Numbered from the stretch's first letter, positions 10,416-22,497 are shown. The stretch is 64,000 nt of DNA from Cylindrotheca closterium (GCA_933822405.4 CAKOGP040000091.1:1-64000), one strand, 5' to 3'. Notes: generated by a model not told the origin, from the sequence alone. Program-made: numbers and translations.

Positions 10416-12315
10416 AGGCTGATGGATTTGATTTTATCACGATGGTATGCTTTGAAGCACTTGCATTCATCACTCACTGTAAGAGAGTCGATTTGCAGCT
10501 AACTGTAGCCGTATGTGTACAAAGCTCCTATGAAGTGATATGGCCTCATTGGTTTCTTTCATCCCCAAAATGACCTCTGAAGCCCACCATTATCGTCCGA
10601 AAACAAGTTTTTGTATGGTTTTGGGACCCTACAAAATCCCAAGGCACAGAAAGTTTTGGCGGAGGTTACTTCTATTGGTACATGGAAGGCCTTGGATTAA
10701 TGTGATGCTGGATATCAGTTTATCTTTCTTCAAATTCTCAACGGAGTCCTTAAATTGGCAAAATGTGTCAAAAAGAGATGAATTGCATGTTGGCCCTACA
10801 GAAAGAAAACTTGGAATCAGATGTGGCACAAGGCTACATGGATATATAGATTCCCCATTGAGGTGTGATACAATGTTTCTGTCTGAACTCAATCATGCTA
10901 CAATCAACAAGTGCTGTTGGAACCGTTTCTGTCAGCTTGCCTTTGGGATGCACAGTGGGCCCCACATTCAGAGATTGCCAATCCCCAGGGTGTAGTATGC
11001 GCTATTGCAATCTGATACAACGGCAGAGCATTATTGGTTCACTTTATTTGTTTGATTTGCAAAGATTTTCTACTTTCCTTTGTTGGGGCTGTGTGTTCTG
11101 TGACGCTCTGAAATTCCCCATGGCCGCCATTGAGACACCTATCTATTCAAGAACAAAACAGGGCCTTGGATGTCTAAGGATTGGATTATTTGGAAACAAG
11201 GCAATGATTTGGCCTAGATCAAGAATCATGAGGCCAAAATGGTGTCAGAAAATTCCATTTTGTTAAAAATTCTGGAATTGTCAAATTGATGGCCTAATTT
11301 TGACAAGATCCTTTATTCTGGCATACTCTATTGGTCCATGGGTATATCTACCAAGGTTTGGCAGTTTGAATTGGGAAATCTCAAGGTAGAAGTGATTGAA
11401 CTGCACCTACTTTACCTGGGGAGTCAATTGGGTATGCAATCCACAAGTCACCAAGAATCTATCCAAGGATCGCACGGTAGGACCCCAACAAAACTATTGG
11501 TGTACCTATATGTATTAATTGGTGTTGTTTTGCAATGCTGCGGCAAAATGAGATTCCCAGATCTGGTGGCTTGATTGAATGTCTTGAAATTCCATGAATT
11601 CTAGACAGAACTTTGTGATTGAAAGTGTGGAAACAAATACCCTGTACACATTAAGCAAATAATATGTTCAAATAACAAGATTTGTACCGGATGGAAAAGG
11701 GGCGACATCGGAGTGACAAGCGAAGGTATTTGCCATCAAAATTGAACTTTGAATTCAAAAAGTTGGTCTTACTCCGTCTTAAGCTAACAGCGCATCCGCC
11801 ATCCGCATCCGTTAGTCATGTGGACAATGTCCAGCCTCTGACCTTAGCACTTTTGGTAGTCTCACCATTTTCATCGTAAAAAATAATCAGACCTCTTGGA
11901 GTCACCCTTTGGGCCTCCCATTTAGGGTCAATTGCATGATTCATCCCTACCGGTACGGTAGATTCTATCACTACTAGCACAAAAAACAGCTAATGGAAGG
12001 ATATAGCCAAAATACTGCAGTTTTATGCCAATACGTTGGCCTTCTTGGAGGATGACAAAGGTGATTGGTGAGGCTTTGACTTACAAATATTTATTATGTG
12101 ATGTATAAAAGATGACAGCGCTTGGCTGTGGTGGCTGGTCTTGCAAGGTTGGAGGGGGGAAAATATAAATATTATCATTACAACATTACAATGTGATTGA
12201 TTTAAAAAATGGTAGCTATGGTAGACCATAGTGTAAATCAAACATATTCTTAGAAAGAGTGTGTTCATTATCACATCAACAGCTTTTGCCTGTGGCAAAT
12301 TTATCCTTACTACTC
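10416..12315. other. No recognisable gene
   Basis: About 1.9 kb with scattered frames of 60-150 codons. The longest (10540-10995 plus, 151 codons; 10865-11266 plus, 133 codons) overlap in different frames and show no motif I know. No LTR or terminal repeats were seen. Confidence 0.4.
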
Positions 12316-12317
12316 AA

Positions 12318-12634
12318 AGACTCTGTATCAGTACAGCATATCTCATATCCAACAACACAGTCACCTTTGTTTGGTCCCCTCAAACTGGGTACCAACAATG
12401 GAATTCAGTTTGACAAAATCACTAGTACAGGCATCCCCTTCTTTCCAATTTCAATTGTTTTGTGAAGCATCTGGCAATGGTACGAGTCTGTATCAGTACA
12501 ACATATGCTGTATCCAATAGCACAGTCACCTTTATTTGGTCCCCTCAAACTGGGTACCAACAATGGAATTCAGTTTGACAAAATCACTAGTACAGGCATC
12601 CCCTTTTTTCCAGGGTCAATTGTTTTGTTAAGCA
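12318..12634 (-). repeat. 148-bp imperfect tandem duplication at the 3' end of copia family E
   Basis: 12318-12465 and 12487-12634 are the same sequence with about 10% differences and a 21-bp spacer. Read on the minus strand each copy contains the last RNase H codons (CLTKQLTLEKRGCLY in one, CFTKQLKLERRGCLY in the other) plus the following untranslated region. Confidence 0.82.
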
Positions 12635-13240
12635 ATCAGCGAGGTTCAACATTTCTGGTATCCATGATACATCAACCACTCCAGCAGCCATGTTCCATCT
12701 TGCGCTTGTCATTGGTGTTGGCACGTTCTTGGGTAGTTTCCACTCTGTGTTACCTTGCAACATCTTGTTAACATTCTTGACGGCTGCCACAACATAGTCA
12801 TAGCTAGACATTGTCCACATATCAACTCCGTCCAAAGACTTCTTTCGTAATCTGGCTCCTAGATAGCTTTCTGGGGGTTCATTCTTCCCTTTCTTGAATT
12901 TGAACACCCTTCCAATTCCTTCCATTACTTCTTTGGCTTTCATTGACATACAGAGTATGTCATCAACATAACAAAGGATGTATTCATAATATTCCTCCCC
13001 ATCAGGTTTATATTGTCCAGTAAGATCCCCTTATTGCTGGTCCCACTGGGTAAAAAGGACCAGGATATTGTGATTTTTATCACCACCCCATGTGAAGACC
13101 ATGTGCTACATGAGAACCCCTTGTCTTTTTCATGACAAGGAAATTGTCTTTTTGATGAATAGAACCTTCTCATCTTTGGAAAGTTCCCATTTGATTTTGT
13201 TGCAGAACCTTGAGATGCGAAGCCGTCTGACTGTTATTTC
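12587..13240 (-). pseudogene. Copia family E RT remnant with YVDD, fused to RNase H tail
   Basis: Minus-strand remnant of a copia lineage distinct from family A. The active-site box is readable at about 12951-12971 as YILCYVDDILCMS, followed in frame by the 12587-12949 stretch: AKEVMEGIGRVF, then PPESYLGARL and DMWTMSSYDYVVAAVKNV. These fit the copia RT thumb. The frame then jumps to WIPEMLNLADCLTKQL, the RNase H end, so most of RNase H is deleted. Upstream, 12940-13173 and beyond are too decayed to read with confidence. Confidence 0.72.
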
Positions 13241-14838
13241 ATTCACAGGATTCGTCTTTTAAGGGCAATGTGCTTGCCACTCTATTGGAACTTCATTGTC
13301 CTTTAAAACAGAGGTTCCTCTCCTTTGGAAGACTAGTGTATTGCAATGAAAGGATACGTGGTTGGCAAAACTATTGAAAGTGACCATTGATTGTCTCATA
13401 TAGAAATTTACTTTATTTGACAATTCACTAATCTATTGAATTGGCTATCCTAGGGTGTAAATTGCAAGCAGTTGAAACTACAGTGCTTGAACCTCTGACC
13501 TGCCTCCTGTTCTGCAATAGTGCCACTGTCCCTCCCCTCTATTACCTGTTAATCCATCACCTTGGCGGATTGTCATCAACAGTAATTTTGCTTGCTGGAT
13601 CTGTGTTGGACGCATTCTTTCCATTAGTATTAGAACTCCTGTGCCTTGAAGATTAGCCCCAACCCTCTTGCCTTGCTTTGTTGTGCTCGTACTGGTAGGT
13701 GTAGAAGAAGAGGATAAGACAACACAGAACGTTACATGTGGCTGGCTCCGCTGCTGGTTGTGGTCAAAGTGATGAGCACCTGCACCAAGCAAGCCAGATG
13801 ATGTTAGAAAGTAGAAAGCAGAATGTACACATCAGTGTAGTAGGAGATTGACTTGCCATTTGCAGCTGTCAGCAGCTGTAAAGCATCACGTCATGTTGTC
13901 ACCACCCACTGGCGCAAAATGTGGATTTTTGGCCAACCCACCCCTAATAAGAAAAATAACAAGACAAACCAGTGTTAGACAAACCATGGGGTGTGAGCTT
14001 TTTGCAACATTGCAGATGCGCAATTGACTTGCCATTTACAGAGCTGCATAAAGATCATTGTTCAACCGGAGGGTGCTTCTTGTTCTGTGGATTGTTGTTT
14101 TATGGTTGGAAGCAGAACAAAATCCTGGAGGCAAAACTTCTACAGGGCTATGGTAGTCATACCAAGTAAGTAGATATTAGTACCTTCATACATGATGTTG
14201 GACTGGCATGCGTGCCTTTGGTAGACTCTAGTACATAAAGTACCAGTAGTTTTGAGTCTAACAAGCTGGACGGCTTGCTGGAGACAAAGTGAAAGCCGGC
14301 AAAAATTCCATATGTACATACAGGGCAGGAGGTGGTACATGTACCAATGCCAAAATGACATGAACAGCACCATGACAAGAAATCAACAACACAAGATGCA
14401 CACCAATTCCTGTCAAACTATGGAAATGAAACCACAATCTTCCTGAAAACAGATGGTAAAGAACACCAGCACCTGTCACTTGAGAAGATATTTGATCATT
14501 ATCTCAATGAGTTTCATGTTGTACAGTTGCAAAATAATTGTTGATGTTGTTGTGGCAAAGGGTGATATTCATTCTCAGCAAAGATGCCCCATAGGAAAGT
14601 CCTATAGCAGATCAAACGACTATACGCAAAGTCTTCCAAGCTTTTTATAGCCTTACCAAGGATCGCTACGTGTATTCTGCTTACACTGAGCTCTGTCGGA
14701 CGGAATTGAGCGTTGAATGTCAATCAGCCAATTGGTCACAATGCCAATTTCCAGCAACAGAGGGAGTTTGTGCTGAAACCCGCCTGTATGTTCTACATAG
14801 AAGCTAAAAATGTACCTTTTTCTCCACAATTTCACTGT
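13241..14838. other. No recognisable gene
   Basis: Roughly 1.6 kb with only short frames on both strands (the longest about 104 codons at 13478-13792 minus) and no motif, LTR or terminal repeat that I can support. Confidence 0.4.
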
Positions 14839-15711
14839 TTAAAAAAAGTGACATGAGTGCGCACCCAAGTGACGCAATAGAACCTGCAACAATGGACTCT
14901 GGGAATTCAGGCCAACTGCTGAAAAAACTCGGCAGTTTAGCAGGGAATGCAGCCAACTTTTAACATGGCGCCGATGAACTTGGAGGGGAAGGTGGCAAAG
15001 CAAGGCCGGGATGGTGGAGGCCAGATCAAATTGAGCACCAGGCGATGACAGGTGGACTTCAGAGAAGGACTTATCAAGAGCTATTAGCCCGTTGCAGGCC
15101 ATCTCAACCGACGGTTGGCGGGCAAAGAGTTTCGGGTGGGCGACCTGAGACATCCAGTTCAACACCAGGAGAGAAGCCATAAGGCCAATCAATTTGCTGC
15201 GCGTTGAACTCTGATCCTCCAATTTCCCAGGGGTTAGCAGGTGATCCAGATGAACTGCGGTCCTCAGTGAGAATTTGAGCGCATGCTATGCCCACTTTAG
15301 CTTTGTAAGAGCCGTCACTCAGAGCACGAAGGGTATCGACAAGACGGGCCTGAACCAGGCGGTCCTCACTACCTTCAATGGTAATGACCTCTGGAACCCA
15401 GCCGTGAGAATCTGATTTAGCCAGACTGCCCAAGTGATGCCAGAGGTCAAGGATGGTTTGGCTGATAGGTGAGGGCCCGTAGAGTGGAGGGGGGCTCGGC
15501 TCTTGTGGATTGGAGACCAGCTAGGGAGGACAGAGACCGAGGCGCGGACAGTCTCCACTGGTAAAGGTGGGAGGTCAGGGTTGATTCGGCAAGGCATGTA
15601 GAAGGTGGGGTAACGGCTGGTGGAGGCGAGAGGGACGGATGGGATCCATAGTTGACCCTCACGGTGGAACAGGGTATTGGTAGCGGGGGAGTATTGCCAC
15701 TTCCAGGACAA
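14839..15711 (-). pseudogene. LINE-like RNase H with substituted catalytic acids
   Basis: Spread over frames 15319-15711, 15104-15433 and 14839-15222. The first Asp survives (ALSDGSYKAKVG). The second acidic residue, Glu in the sister copy (YRSELIGL), reads TRSKLIGL with the Lys codon at 15193-15195. The third, Asp in ACDGLSA, reads ACNGLIA with the Asn codon at 15091-15093. Both are G-to-A changes at former CpG. The C-terminal CCHC finger of the sister copy is absent, so the 3' end is lost here. Confidence 0.75.
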
Positions 15712-15746
15712 CGGAGAACTGAGACAGCGTTGGTTTGAGTGGCCGG

Positions 15747-17252
15747 TCAGGTGAGTAGAAATCCATTGCTGCCATGCAGTTCACCATTGGTTAGACCGAC
15801 GAGCAGTATGGGCCATTGGTACCGGTCAGAACAGCTGTCCACTCTTATTTCAGAACAGCTGTCCACTCTTATTTCCTTCCATGCCTGCAAAGTAATTGCT
15901 GTTCCTTCAGCATTCACAATATCAGAAACAGTGACTGCATGCAGGAAGATCCGACACCAGTTGAGCCATTTCAAAGTAAGTTGGTCCACCAAAGAATTGA
16001 TGAACAAGTCAACTAACAGTTGGTCTCCTTGGTGTAGTGACTGAAGAGAGGGGGGATCAAACTCGAGGTGGATTGAGAGAGAGTTGAGTTCACTCCAGGT
16101 CCGCTTTGCCCACATGTCAGACGCCAGGATGGAGGTGGTGGCATAGACTTGTTGGAAGAGGCCGTAAAAGGTACCGGTCTCAAGCTGATGTGCCTGGAGG
16201 ACTGCCTCCAAGAAGGCGCCCATCTTGGTCTTATTGGCCGGGTGGCAAAGTAGCATGTCCACGTGCTTGATGACCTGGAGACCGTATGGATGAGGGACAC
16301 CAACTCCTTGGAGTGCAATTGGGGCATAGACCATAGCACGAGGAAAGTTGCGGCAGATACCAGCCTTTGGAAGTGCCGCCCTGAGCACTGGAGATTGTAT
16401 CTGGTCCCACTTCTGCTGAGAGAAGGAGGTGAGCGCCATGGGGTACTCCAAAGTCTTCTGGATTGTGGTGCAAAAGAGAGGGAGGACATTGTATTGGTGG
16501 GGGAAGCTAGGTTGGATCTGATCCGCCCATGCTTTTGCTTTCCCCTTCATCACCACAAGTTGCACTTTCCTGTATAAACAGAGGGACATCAGGATACCCA
16601 AAGTCTTAGCCAATTTGTGCGGTTCCAACCACTGTAGATGCACTGGGGTGCCATCAAAATCATCCAGTTCAACCGCAATTTCCGACATGCCTGCTGGAAG
16701 AAGGGGTGGTTTGAAATCCCCCTTCCGTCGGAATTTCCATACACCTTGTTGGGCATTCCACTTGAAGCCAATCAGATACCAAAAGGATTTATCTGGTCGG
16801 ATGGCGCCACCAGTAAGGCGGACGCCGTTGGACCACCATGTCAGTGCTTTGGCCACCTCTGGGACAACAGATTCCCTAGACTGGTCAGGAGACAATGCTG
16901 CTTGGCAGACATCAGTGTCATCGACAAAACAAAAGCAATCGGCCAAGAGCGGAGCCCAAGATATTGACATCAGAAAGTCAAAGCCAAAGCCTTTGCAAAT
17001 AATCATCCCCGAGAGAATGGAGCTAATTGCAACCCAGATAGGAGGTCCTGCCCCATTGCCTTGTCCACACCCTTGGAATGGGATCAGGGTTGGGGGAGTA
17101 AAGACACGGTCTGAATTGCCAAACCCCGCACGCACCTGGTGCTTAGACTTCATCAGTTTATCAAACATGGAGCAAAGGGTACGCCATTGAATCCCAAAGC
17201 ACATGAGGCTAATGATGGCCATCCACTGGACAATCAAAGCAGGACTTGGCAT
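15747..17252 (-). pseudogene. LINE-like RT palm and thumb
   Basis: Open frame of 501 codons, the longest intact stretch of this element. Residues about 60-80 hold GCGQGNGAGPPIWVAISSIL, the motif B loop. The active-site box is FVDD at 16917-16928 (CFCFVDDTDV). Further on are WKFRRKG and a conserved thumb with LPKAGICRNFPRA and GVPHPYGLQVIKHVDMLL. Near the C-terminus a 21-bp repeat (at about 15832-15873) duplicates the residues EIRVDSC. The frame is lost towards RNase H. Confidence 0.8.
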
Positions 17253-17823
17253 TGTTGGAGATCCATCCGACAGGGCGGCATTGGCAATGCAAGAGGTCCC
17301 AAGTGAGATGCTTTGTAAGGGCCAGATTTATGGCCTGGTGACACTTGCAAGACCTGTGTTGTCCCTTTGGGATCAGGTTGTACTGCTCTGCATAGGCAAT
17401 GGCCGATTTCCCCACTCTCTTGTTGTTGGCCTGTAGCTCTGAATTCATCATTTGAATTGTGCGCATGAGGTCCACCCAAATCTTGCCTGGTTTCTTCTCA
17501 CTTGCAAAGTTGAGCAGGTGGCACCACTGGGCTGGGACAAATCCTGTAGCAAAAGGGATGGAGCAAAAGATCGTGTCACAGCAGGCAAGCAAGTTGGATG
17601 CTACTCCCGCTTTGAAATGGCCATTGTGCAAGCCGTGTGGCTCTGAACCTTTGTGTTCCCCCATCTTACGCCAGAAGCTAACATGATCCTCCAGATCCAC
17701 TTCCAGTGGTTGGTCTTCCAAGTTGTCCGGCCTTTGGCAATGGTCCCGGAATGACACCAGGTGAGGATCCGCTGTCACGACTTCATAGAGGTGCTTGGCT
17801 GTTCCTTTTGGCGTTGGGGCCAT
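17209..17823 (-). pseudogene. LINE-like RT, N-terminal fingers and motif A
   Basis: 204 codons. Contains SEPHGLHNGHFKAGV (family form SPSGLHxGHYKA), the NLIPKGQHRSCKCHQAINLAL segment that precedes the palm, and motif A read as NNAKSCFD. In related elements the motif A start is Asp; here the codon at 17251-17253 is AAT (Asn), a G-to-A change in a former CpG. The frame changes near 17210-17250 before continuing into the next entry. The role would be first-strand synthesis at a nicked target, but this copy should be inactive. Confidence 0.75.
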
Positions 17824-17850
17824 TGAAGTCGGAGGGTTGGGGTTCAGTCA

Positions 17851-18153
17851 TTGGTGGAGTGGAGTAGGGGTAGTGGGTCTGGTCATACCGGAGCCGGTTC
17901 TCTTGCATGCAGCCTTCCTCCACAAGACGTCAAATACCAAGCCTACAAAGAGGTCAAGCGGAAGTGTGCCCATCAATGGCGCCTGGGATATCTGAAGAAC
18001 AGATTGGCAGCAGTCCAGAAAGCAAAAAACAACAACATCAAAGCTCGTATCAGACGGACTCAAGTCCAACGGATGGCACAAAAAGAGGAGACCCGACAAT
18101 GGCGGAAAGCTCAAGCCAAAGGTGTTAAGAAGACGTATCATGTATTAAACTAG
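17851..18153 (+). CDS. Short basic Lys/Arg-rich frame, unrecognised
   Basis: 100 codons, strongly basic after residue 27, with helical segments such as CAHQWRLGYLKNRLAAVQ and RMAQKEETRQWRKAQAKG. It sits between the LINE-like RT start and the end of copia family D. It may be a piece of another retroelement (similar basic helices lie before the RT domain of some non-LTR elements) or chance. No start context or partner supports a function. Confidence 0.3.
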   Translation: MVEWSRGSGSGHTGAGSLACSLPPQDVKYQAYKEVKRKCAHQWRLGYLKNRLAAVQKAKNNNIKARIRRTQVQRMAQKEETRQWRKAQAKGVKKTYHVLN

Positions 18154-18249
18154 CTATCCCCAAAAAAAATCCAAAATAAAAACCAAAGAAGCATAATGGA
18201 TTGTCTTACTGCAAGGTGCTGAGGTGGATGCAGAGATGTTGTCTTTATA

Positions 18250-19240
18250 CAACATCGTCCTACATAGAATGGCATTTTGTTTAAGGCCACTCAATGCCTT
18301 GGCACAAATGTCGCTCCAATTTTCATCGGTTTTACAACAAATTGGTTTGATAATTTGAGCTGCAACGGCCTCACAAACACAATGCTAAGAAATCGCGACA
18401 TGTTTCTTCTTGAGATCTGCATCCTTCATGGCAGCGCTCTGGATGACTCCCAGGCTGTCACCAAATAAATTGGTAGGCTCCTCTACAGGAACACCCAGTG
18501 AACAGAGCATATATTGGATAGAGATGGCCTCTTCTGTGGCAGCGCGCATAGAGATAAATTCAGAGCAACATGTGCTTGGGAGTCCATGATACAAGAGCGC
18601 TTCCAACGTAGACAAGGAGTCCAGTTATGGACAGCCGAGTAACTAGGTTGTGTGCCAGATTGGCATCAAAGAAGACACTTGTTTGCACTGGCTTTCCAAA
18701 GGCTTTGGGTTCCCTGCAATCTTGGTCCTCCTTTGCATCCGGATATTCTTCAAGGAAATCTGCCTTGAATGCACCTTTGGTCGCTGTGAGTGTCGGGCAA
18801 AGTTCAGGGGGACGTGAGTCAACAGGCAGTTGCTTGTTGGGGAATTTCTTTAGATAGCCAAAAAGGTAGAAAGCTAACTCCAGATGGCCTTTGCGAGGCG
18901 CTGAGGAAAAGCGACTGAGCAAAGAGACTGCATATGCAATGTCCATTTGTCCAATGGTCACGGCCCATTGGACCATGCCAACCAACATCTGATATTGGCG
19001 TTTTCCAGCGTCATCAAGGAAATCGGACTTGTCCTCTTCATAATGGGAAGCTTTCCTGTTGTAGGGGCAGGAGTGTTGTGGGTGCAGGAGTGTTGTGGGT
19101 GCAGAGCATATGGCCAGGAGGAAGCAAAGCTTTGATCCTTCGGATACACTCTTCCACATAGGTCTTGGTACCAGTAAACCAACACTTCGTCTCCTTGTCA
19201 AAATTATAATCCATACCAAGGTAGTAGTCAGGCTTTCCAA
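18250..19240 (-). pseudogene. Family D RT thumb and RNase H
   Basis: Frame 18560-19240 contains LVGMVQWAVTIGQMDIAYAV, typical of the copia RT-RNase H connection, then the first RNase H Asp in SVFFDANLAHN. Frame 18385-18615 continues with SEFISMRAATEEAISIQYML (Glu) and LFGDSLGVIQSA (Asp), and ends at KKKHVAIS followed by a stop. Beyond the stop the tail is still readable to about 18250. One frameshift (near 18580) and the nonsense codon break it. A GTGCAGGAGTGTTGTGG unit is tandemly repeated near 19065-19100. Confidence 0.72.
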
Positions 19241-19882
19241 AGCATTTCAGTTGAAAGGCTCCAGCAATAGCATTGACCCACCGTTGGGGATCTTTGGCCA
19301 CAACTTTGAAATCATCCATGTGAGTGCATAGATAGTTGTATCCCTCGTTATCCTCACATAGCCTCATCCAGACCTCATGGTCATAGCGACTCGATTGGAA
19401 ACCAATAGTTCACATGAACGCTGCAAAAGTTTCTCTGTATGTCTTTGAACTAGTTTGGAGCCCATAGAGGGCTTTCTCGGTTTTTCCTGGCAGTTAGCGG
19501 TAATAAATGCATTACCAACATCACTATGGACAATTGTCAAACCGTAGTGATCGGCAATCATGTCCAGATGGCGGACACTGACACCCTTCACAACTGTTGA
19601 CCGGGTCAAGATGCCTCGTGGGTCCACAAGGTGACCTCCGCAAACCAATCTTCCTTTGCGTCTCCCATCTTGCTTTGCTTCAAGAATCATTCGCAGCAGT
19701 GCAAATTGAGAATTTGGGCCAGGCTTGTAATCACTCGAGTGAAAATCAAAGCAATTCATTGCAACCAGGGAAGCAATTTCTTTTTCCATTGCCTCACGCC
19801 AAAAGTGGTTCCCGTTATCATCATCAAGTGCAAGTGCTTCTTTTTCTGTCCGTGGAATCGGAATGCCATACCGAGTGGGCAA
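19038..19882 (-). pseudogene. Family D reverse transcriptase
   Basis: 19364-19882 starts with FWREAMEKEIASLVAMNCFD, the usual start of copia RT, and contains RKGRLVCGGHLVDPRG and the Asp motif in IVHSDVGNAFITA. A frame change follows within the EKPR segment. 19038-19367 contains the active-site box as THMDDFKVVAKDP, then GKPDYYLGMDYNFD. MDD replaces YVDD. Upstream of the thumb the frame is disturbed by the small tandem repeat near 19065-19100. Confidence 0.75.
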
Positions 19883-19915
19883 AGGAAACCGTAGACGGGC
19901 TTTTTTCTTGGCTCT

Positions 19916-20866
19916 TCAGACTTGGCGGGGCTGGGACTTGTTGTGTATCTTGGTCAATTGAATCTGATCACTGTCGCCCTCACAAGGACAACAAAAATTG
20001 TGGGTGTTCTTCCATAAGATCTGCAGGAAGAGTATGCCATCACAAAACTCATGACCACAAATAGAATCAAATATATCTTCATCTTCCGTCAATCCAGCAA
20101 TATTCCGGAGATGAACGTCAAGCGACTCCGGCGAGACTTGGTGATCATCGAGGGCTTCATCGGCGGAATGAACTGAGTCTTCATCTCCATCAGGTGAAAT
20201 CAAGGCAGATTCACCTTGCTCCGTCATGAAGGAATTTTTTTGCTCCTCTTGTGTCACCGGGACAGGTCCATCAGGTGTAGCATTGACAGTAGCTGTAGAA
20301 TTGGCCGCTAACATTTCTTGATGTTGGGGGTGCAGTTCCATGGGTAGATCAACTTCAGCAGTTGGAATGGAAGGAGCTCTTGGTGGTCCTGAGCAGAGAG
20401 CGGCTGAAGCTCCTCTTGATCAGTAAGCAGTAGAGCTTCGTCGGATGTAGGATCGGTACAAAGTGTTTTGAAGCCGGGGGTCCATACACTTCTGCAATAC
20501 CTCGTTCATACTCCCATACACTGTCCAATGGTTGAGGCTCCTCTTGAATTGCCGGAAGTGGATTGTGCGCCCTGTAGGAAAGAGAAGGCGGGAAATCAGA
20601 GTCACTAACGGCAGTCAATATGGTGCGCTCATCCCTTTTGTAAATCTCAAGGTTCCTTGCTTGAACACAATTGGGGTGTCTTCTCGCGGGTATTGTGGTC
20701 AAATGACAGAGCGGGTAAAAGTTTGGCAATGAGCTTTCTCATCATTGGGCTCAGTGACAATAACATATGTAAATGCATCACCAGAGTCAGCACTGAATCC
20801 GAGGAAACGCGCTTTCATCATTCTCTGTCGTGGGAACGCTCCGTGCCAGGGACTGCGAAAAACTGA
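19916..20866 (-). pseudogene. Family D integrase C-terminal domain and acidic linker
   Basis: The stretch at about 20866-20705 reads ARFLGFSADSGDAFTYVIVT and RSVI, the recognisable C-terminal part of marine copia integrases. Frame 20355-20729 follows with a proline-rich segment. Frame 19916-20341 (141 codons) is acidic and ends in GHEFCDGILFLQILWKNT, a conserved linker end before RT. It is directly preceded by protease, so the catalytic core is gone. Confidence 0.6.
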
Positions 20867-20889
20867 CATTCTATTGTTAAGAACTCTCT

Positions 20890-21324
20890 TTAGGCCAATT
20901 TCTGACTGAGAAAAATTCTTGGTAGAGATGTAAGTTCATCATCAGTGATGGCCTCCATCCGATAGTAGCACTTCAATCCATCAAAGAATAATGGGAGCAT
21001 GTGCTTTTCTTTTCCCAAACCAAACACACAACATTGTGTTCGGAAGTCCCCACGAGTCATCTTTGCTTCAGATGGGAAATCATCAACTGCATTGCCCGCA
21101 TTATGTACTTGTGCTGGTGGGAGTAAGGATTCATGCTGGTTTGGACTTGTGTCGTGAAGGACTTGGTTGGCGACTGCATACCATTCGTTGCCCACAGCAT
21201 CAATCAATTTTCCGACTACAGATGCCACCGGTAGAACTGTTCCAGAATGTCTTCCTGCCAAAGCTCCCATGAGCTTGACGAGTCTTCCCATAGTACTAAG
21301 TCTTCTCCAGATGTAGCCTGCCAA
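20890..21324 (-). pseudogene. Family D protease-region fragment
   Basis: 144 codons. It matches the copia protease/pre-integrase part seen in marine elements: IDAVGNEWYAVANQVLHD, then ESLLPPAQVHNAGNAVDD and LPLFFDGLKCYYRMEAITDDEL. The active-site Asp motif is not inside this frame and may lie upstream in lost sequence. The end, LPRIFLSQKLA, runs straight into sequence encoding the integrase tail. Confidence 0.55.
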
Positions 21325-21464
21325 AAATTGGTTGGCTCATTAGGTTCCGGAGGAGAAGTGGTATGGCGGAGCACACGCTTTTTTGTTGGTGTACGTCCGT
21401 GTGCTTGTCAGTTGCAAGTGGTGATAGTGTCGTTAAAAGAGACATATTTACCATTCTTGTTATG

Positions 21465-22497
21465 TCAAAGGCGGGGGTTTGCACTCACAATTCTGAACTT
21501 GTGAAATCTGGAATCAGTGGTGCCGTCCTGAGAATTTTCGTCTTCCTCAGTGTCAGTAGCTCCTCGGCAAGCTTTCTTTGTTTTTCGATCAAGGTTGGGA
21601 TCATAGGACTTGTTACGAACTTTCTTCATATCGAATTCATTCTCGAGGTTGCATGGACGCTTAGTAGTACCATGGGCGGCACAACGCCACTCCTCCAAAC
21701 GCTTGAAGGCTCCCTGTCCCAATGCTTGCTTCCATCCATTAGGGAAAAATGGAATGTGCCATTTGGGAGGTTCGGATCCCTTGGGCTTGGTTCCAGATTT
21801 GGCCCGGCAGATCACCCCAGGGACAATGTCCCCATCATCATGGATTGAGGGGTCGCCACTTAGCATCCTCATCGAATTGGCTTGATTTCGGATATGATCC
21901 AAGTAATCATCAATGGTCTTCAAAGGGTTTCTAAGAATAAATTGTCTTGACTCTTCAAAGGCATGTAGGATCTCTCGGTTGGTCACAAGCTGGTTCTTGT
22001 TTTTGTTCAATAGATTGATAATTTGTTTCCAATCGTTGATAAATTTGTGAACTTGCTTAGTATGATCCAACTTGATCTCATTCAAACTGTCGATTGCATG
22101 CACCATGAAATGGGCTTGGTTCTCTTCAGTATTGAATGTCTTCATTAGTTTCATAGAAATCATTAGCAACTTTGCGGTTGGTGTGTCGGCTGACCTCAAC
22201 AGACATCCAATTTACGTGACCGCCTTGGATACTTTTTGCAATGGCATACCGTCCAGCACTAGACGCTTTGGCAGCACTGTTACTATTGTTGTGGTATTCT
22301 GGATCAGTCAAGGCTTCAGAAATGCCAGACTGATCGAACGCCAATAGAACAGATTGCCACCAACCCCAAAATTCCTTGGGCTTGCCAGTAAATAGATCGC
22401 ATACTGGGGCTTTGAACTTGAAGTCAGAACCAGTAGGCGCGACAGAAGTTCCATCGCCAGTCATGGAGTCTAGAACTGCAGCTTCCAAATGCTTCAA
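21465..22497 (-). pseudogene. Family D gag-like capsid protein (two frames)
   Basis: Frame 22126-22497 starts MKHLEAAVLDSMTGDGTS and contains FKAPVCDLFTGKPKEFWGWW, followed by an Asn/Ser/Ala stretch. Frame 21465-22199 continues with helical sequence (KLLMISMKLMKTFNTEENQA) and ends in a charged tail. The two overlap in different frames near 22130-22190, so one frameshift separates them. UBN2-like gag helices are suggested by AHFMVHAIDSLNEIKLDHT. No CCHC knuckle was seen in this copy. Confidence 0.6.

Larger units (their letters stand above)
14839..17823 (-). mobile_element. LINE-like non-LTR retrotransposon 1 (RT plus RNase H)
   Basis: Minus-strand RT element with RNase H after RT and no integrase or LTR, the arrangement of non-LTR elements. 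The RT is readable from 17823 to about 15747, RNase H from 15433 to about 14850. It is homologous to the element at 57466-60577, for example in LPKAGICRNFPRAMVYAPIA and AHQLETGTFYGLFQQVY. Catalytic codons are decayed. No tail or target duplication was identified. Confidence 0.82.

Noticed and set aside
14140..14723. Several 60-80-codon Cys/His-containing frames on both strands
   Set aside because: They overlap in different frames, have no metal-binding spacing, and no start or stop context supports any one of them.
16013..16577. Frames of 80-158 codons on both strands within the LINE-like RT
   Set aside because: They lie inside the 501-codon RT frame, which has the recognisable motifs.
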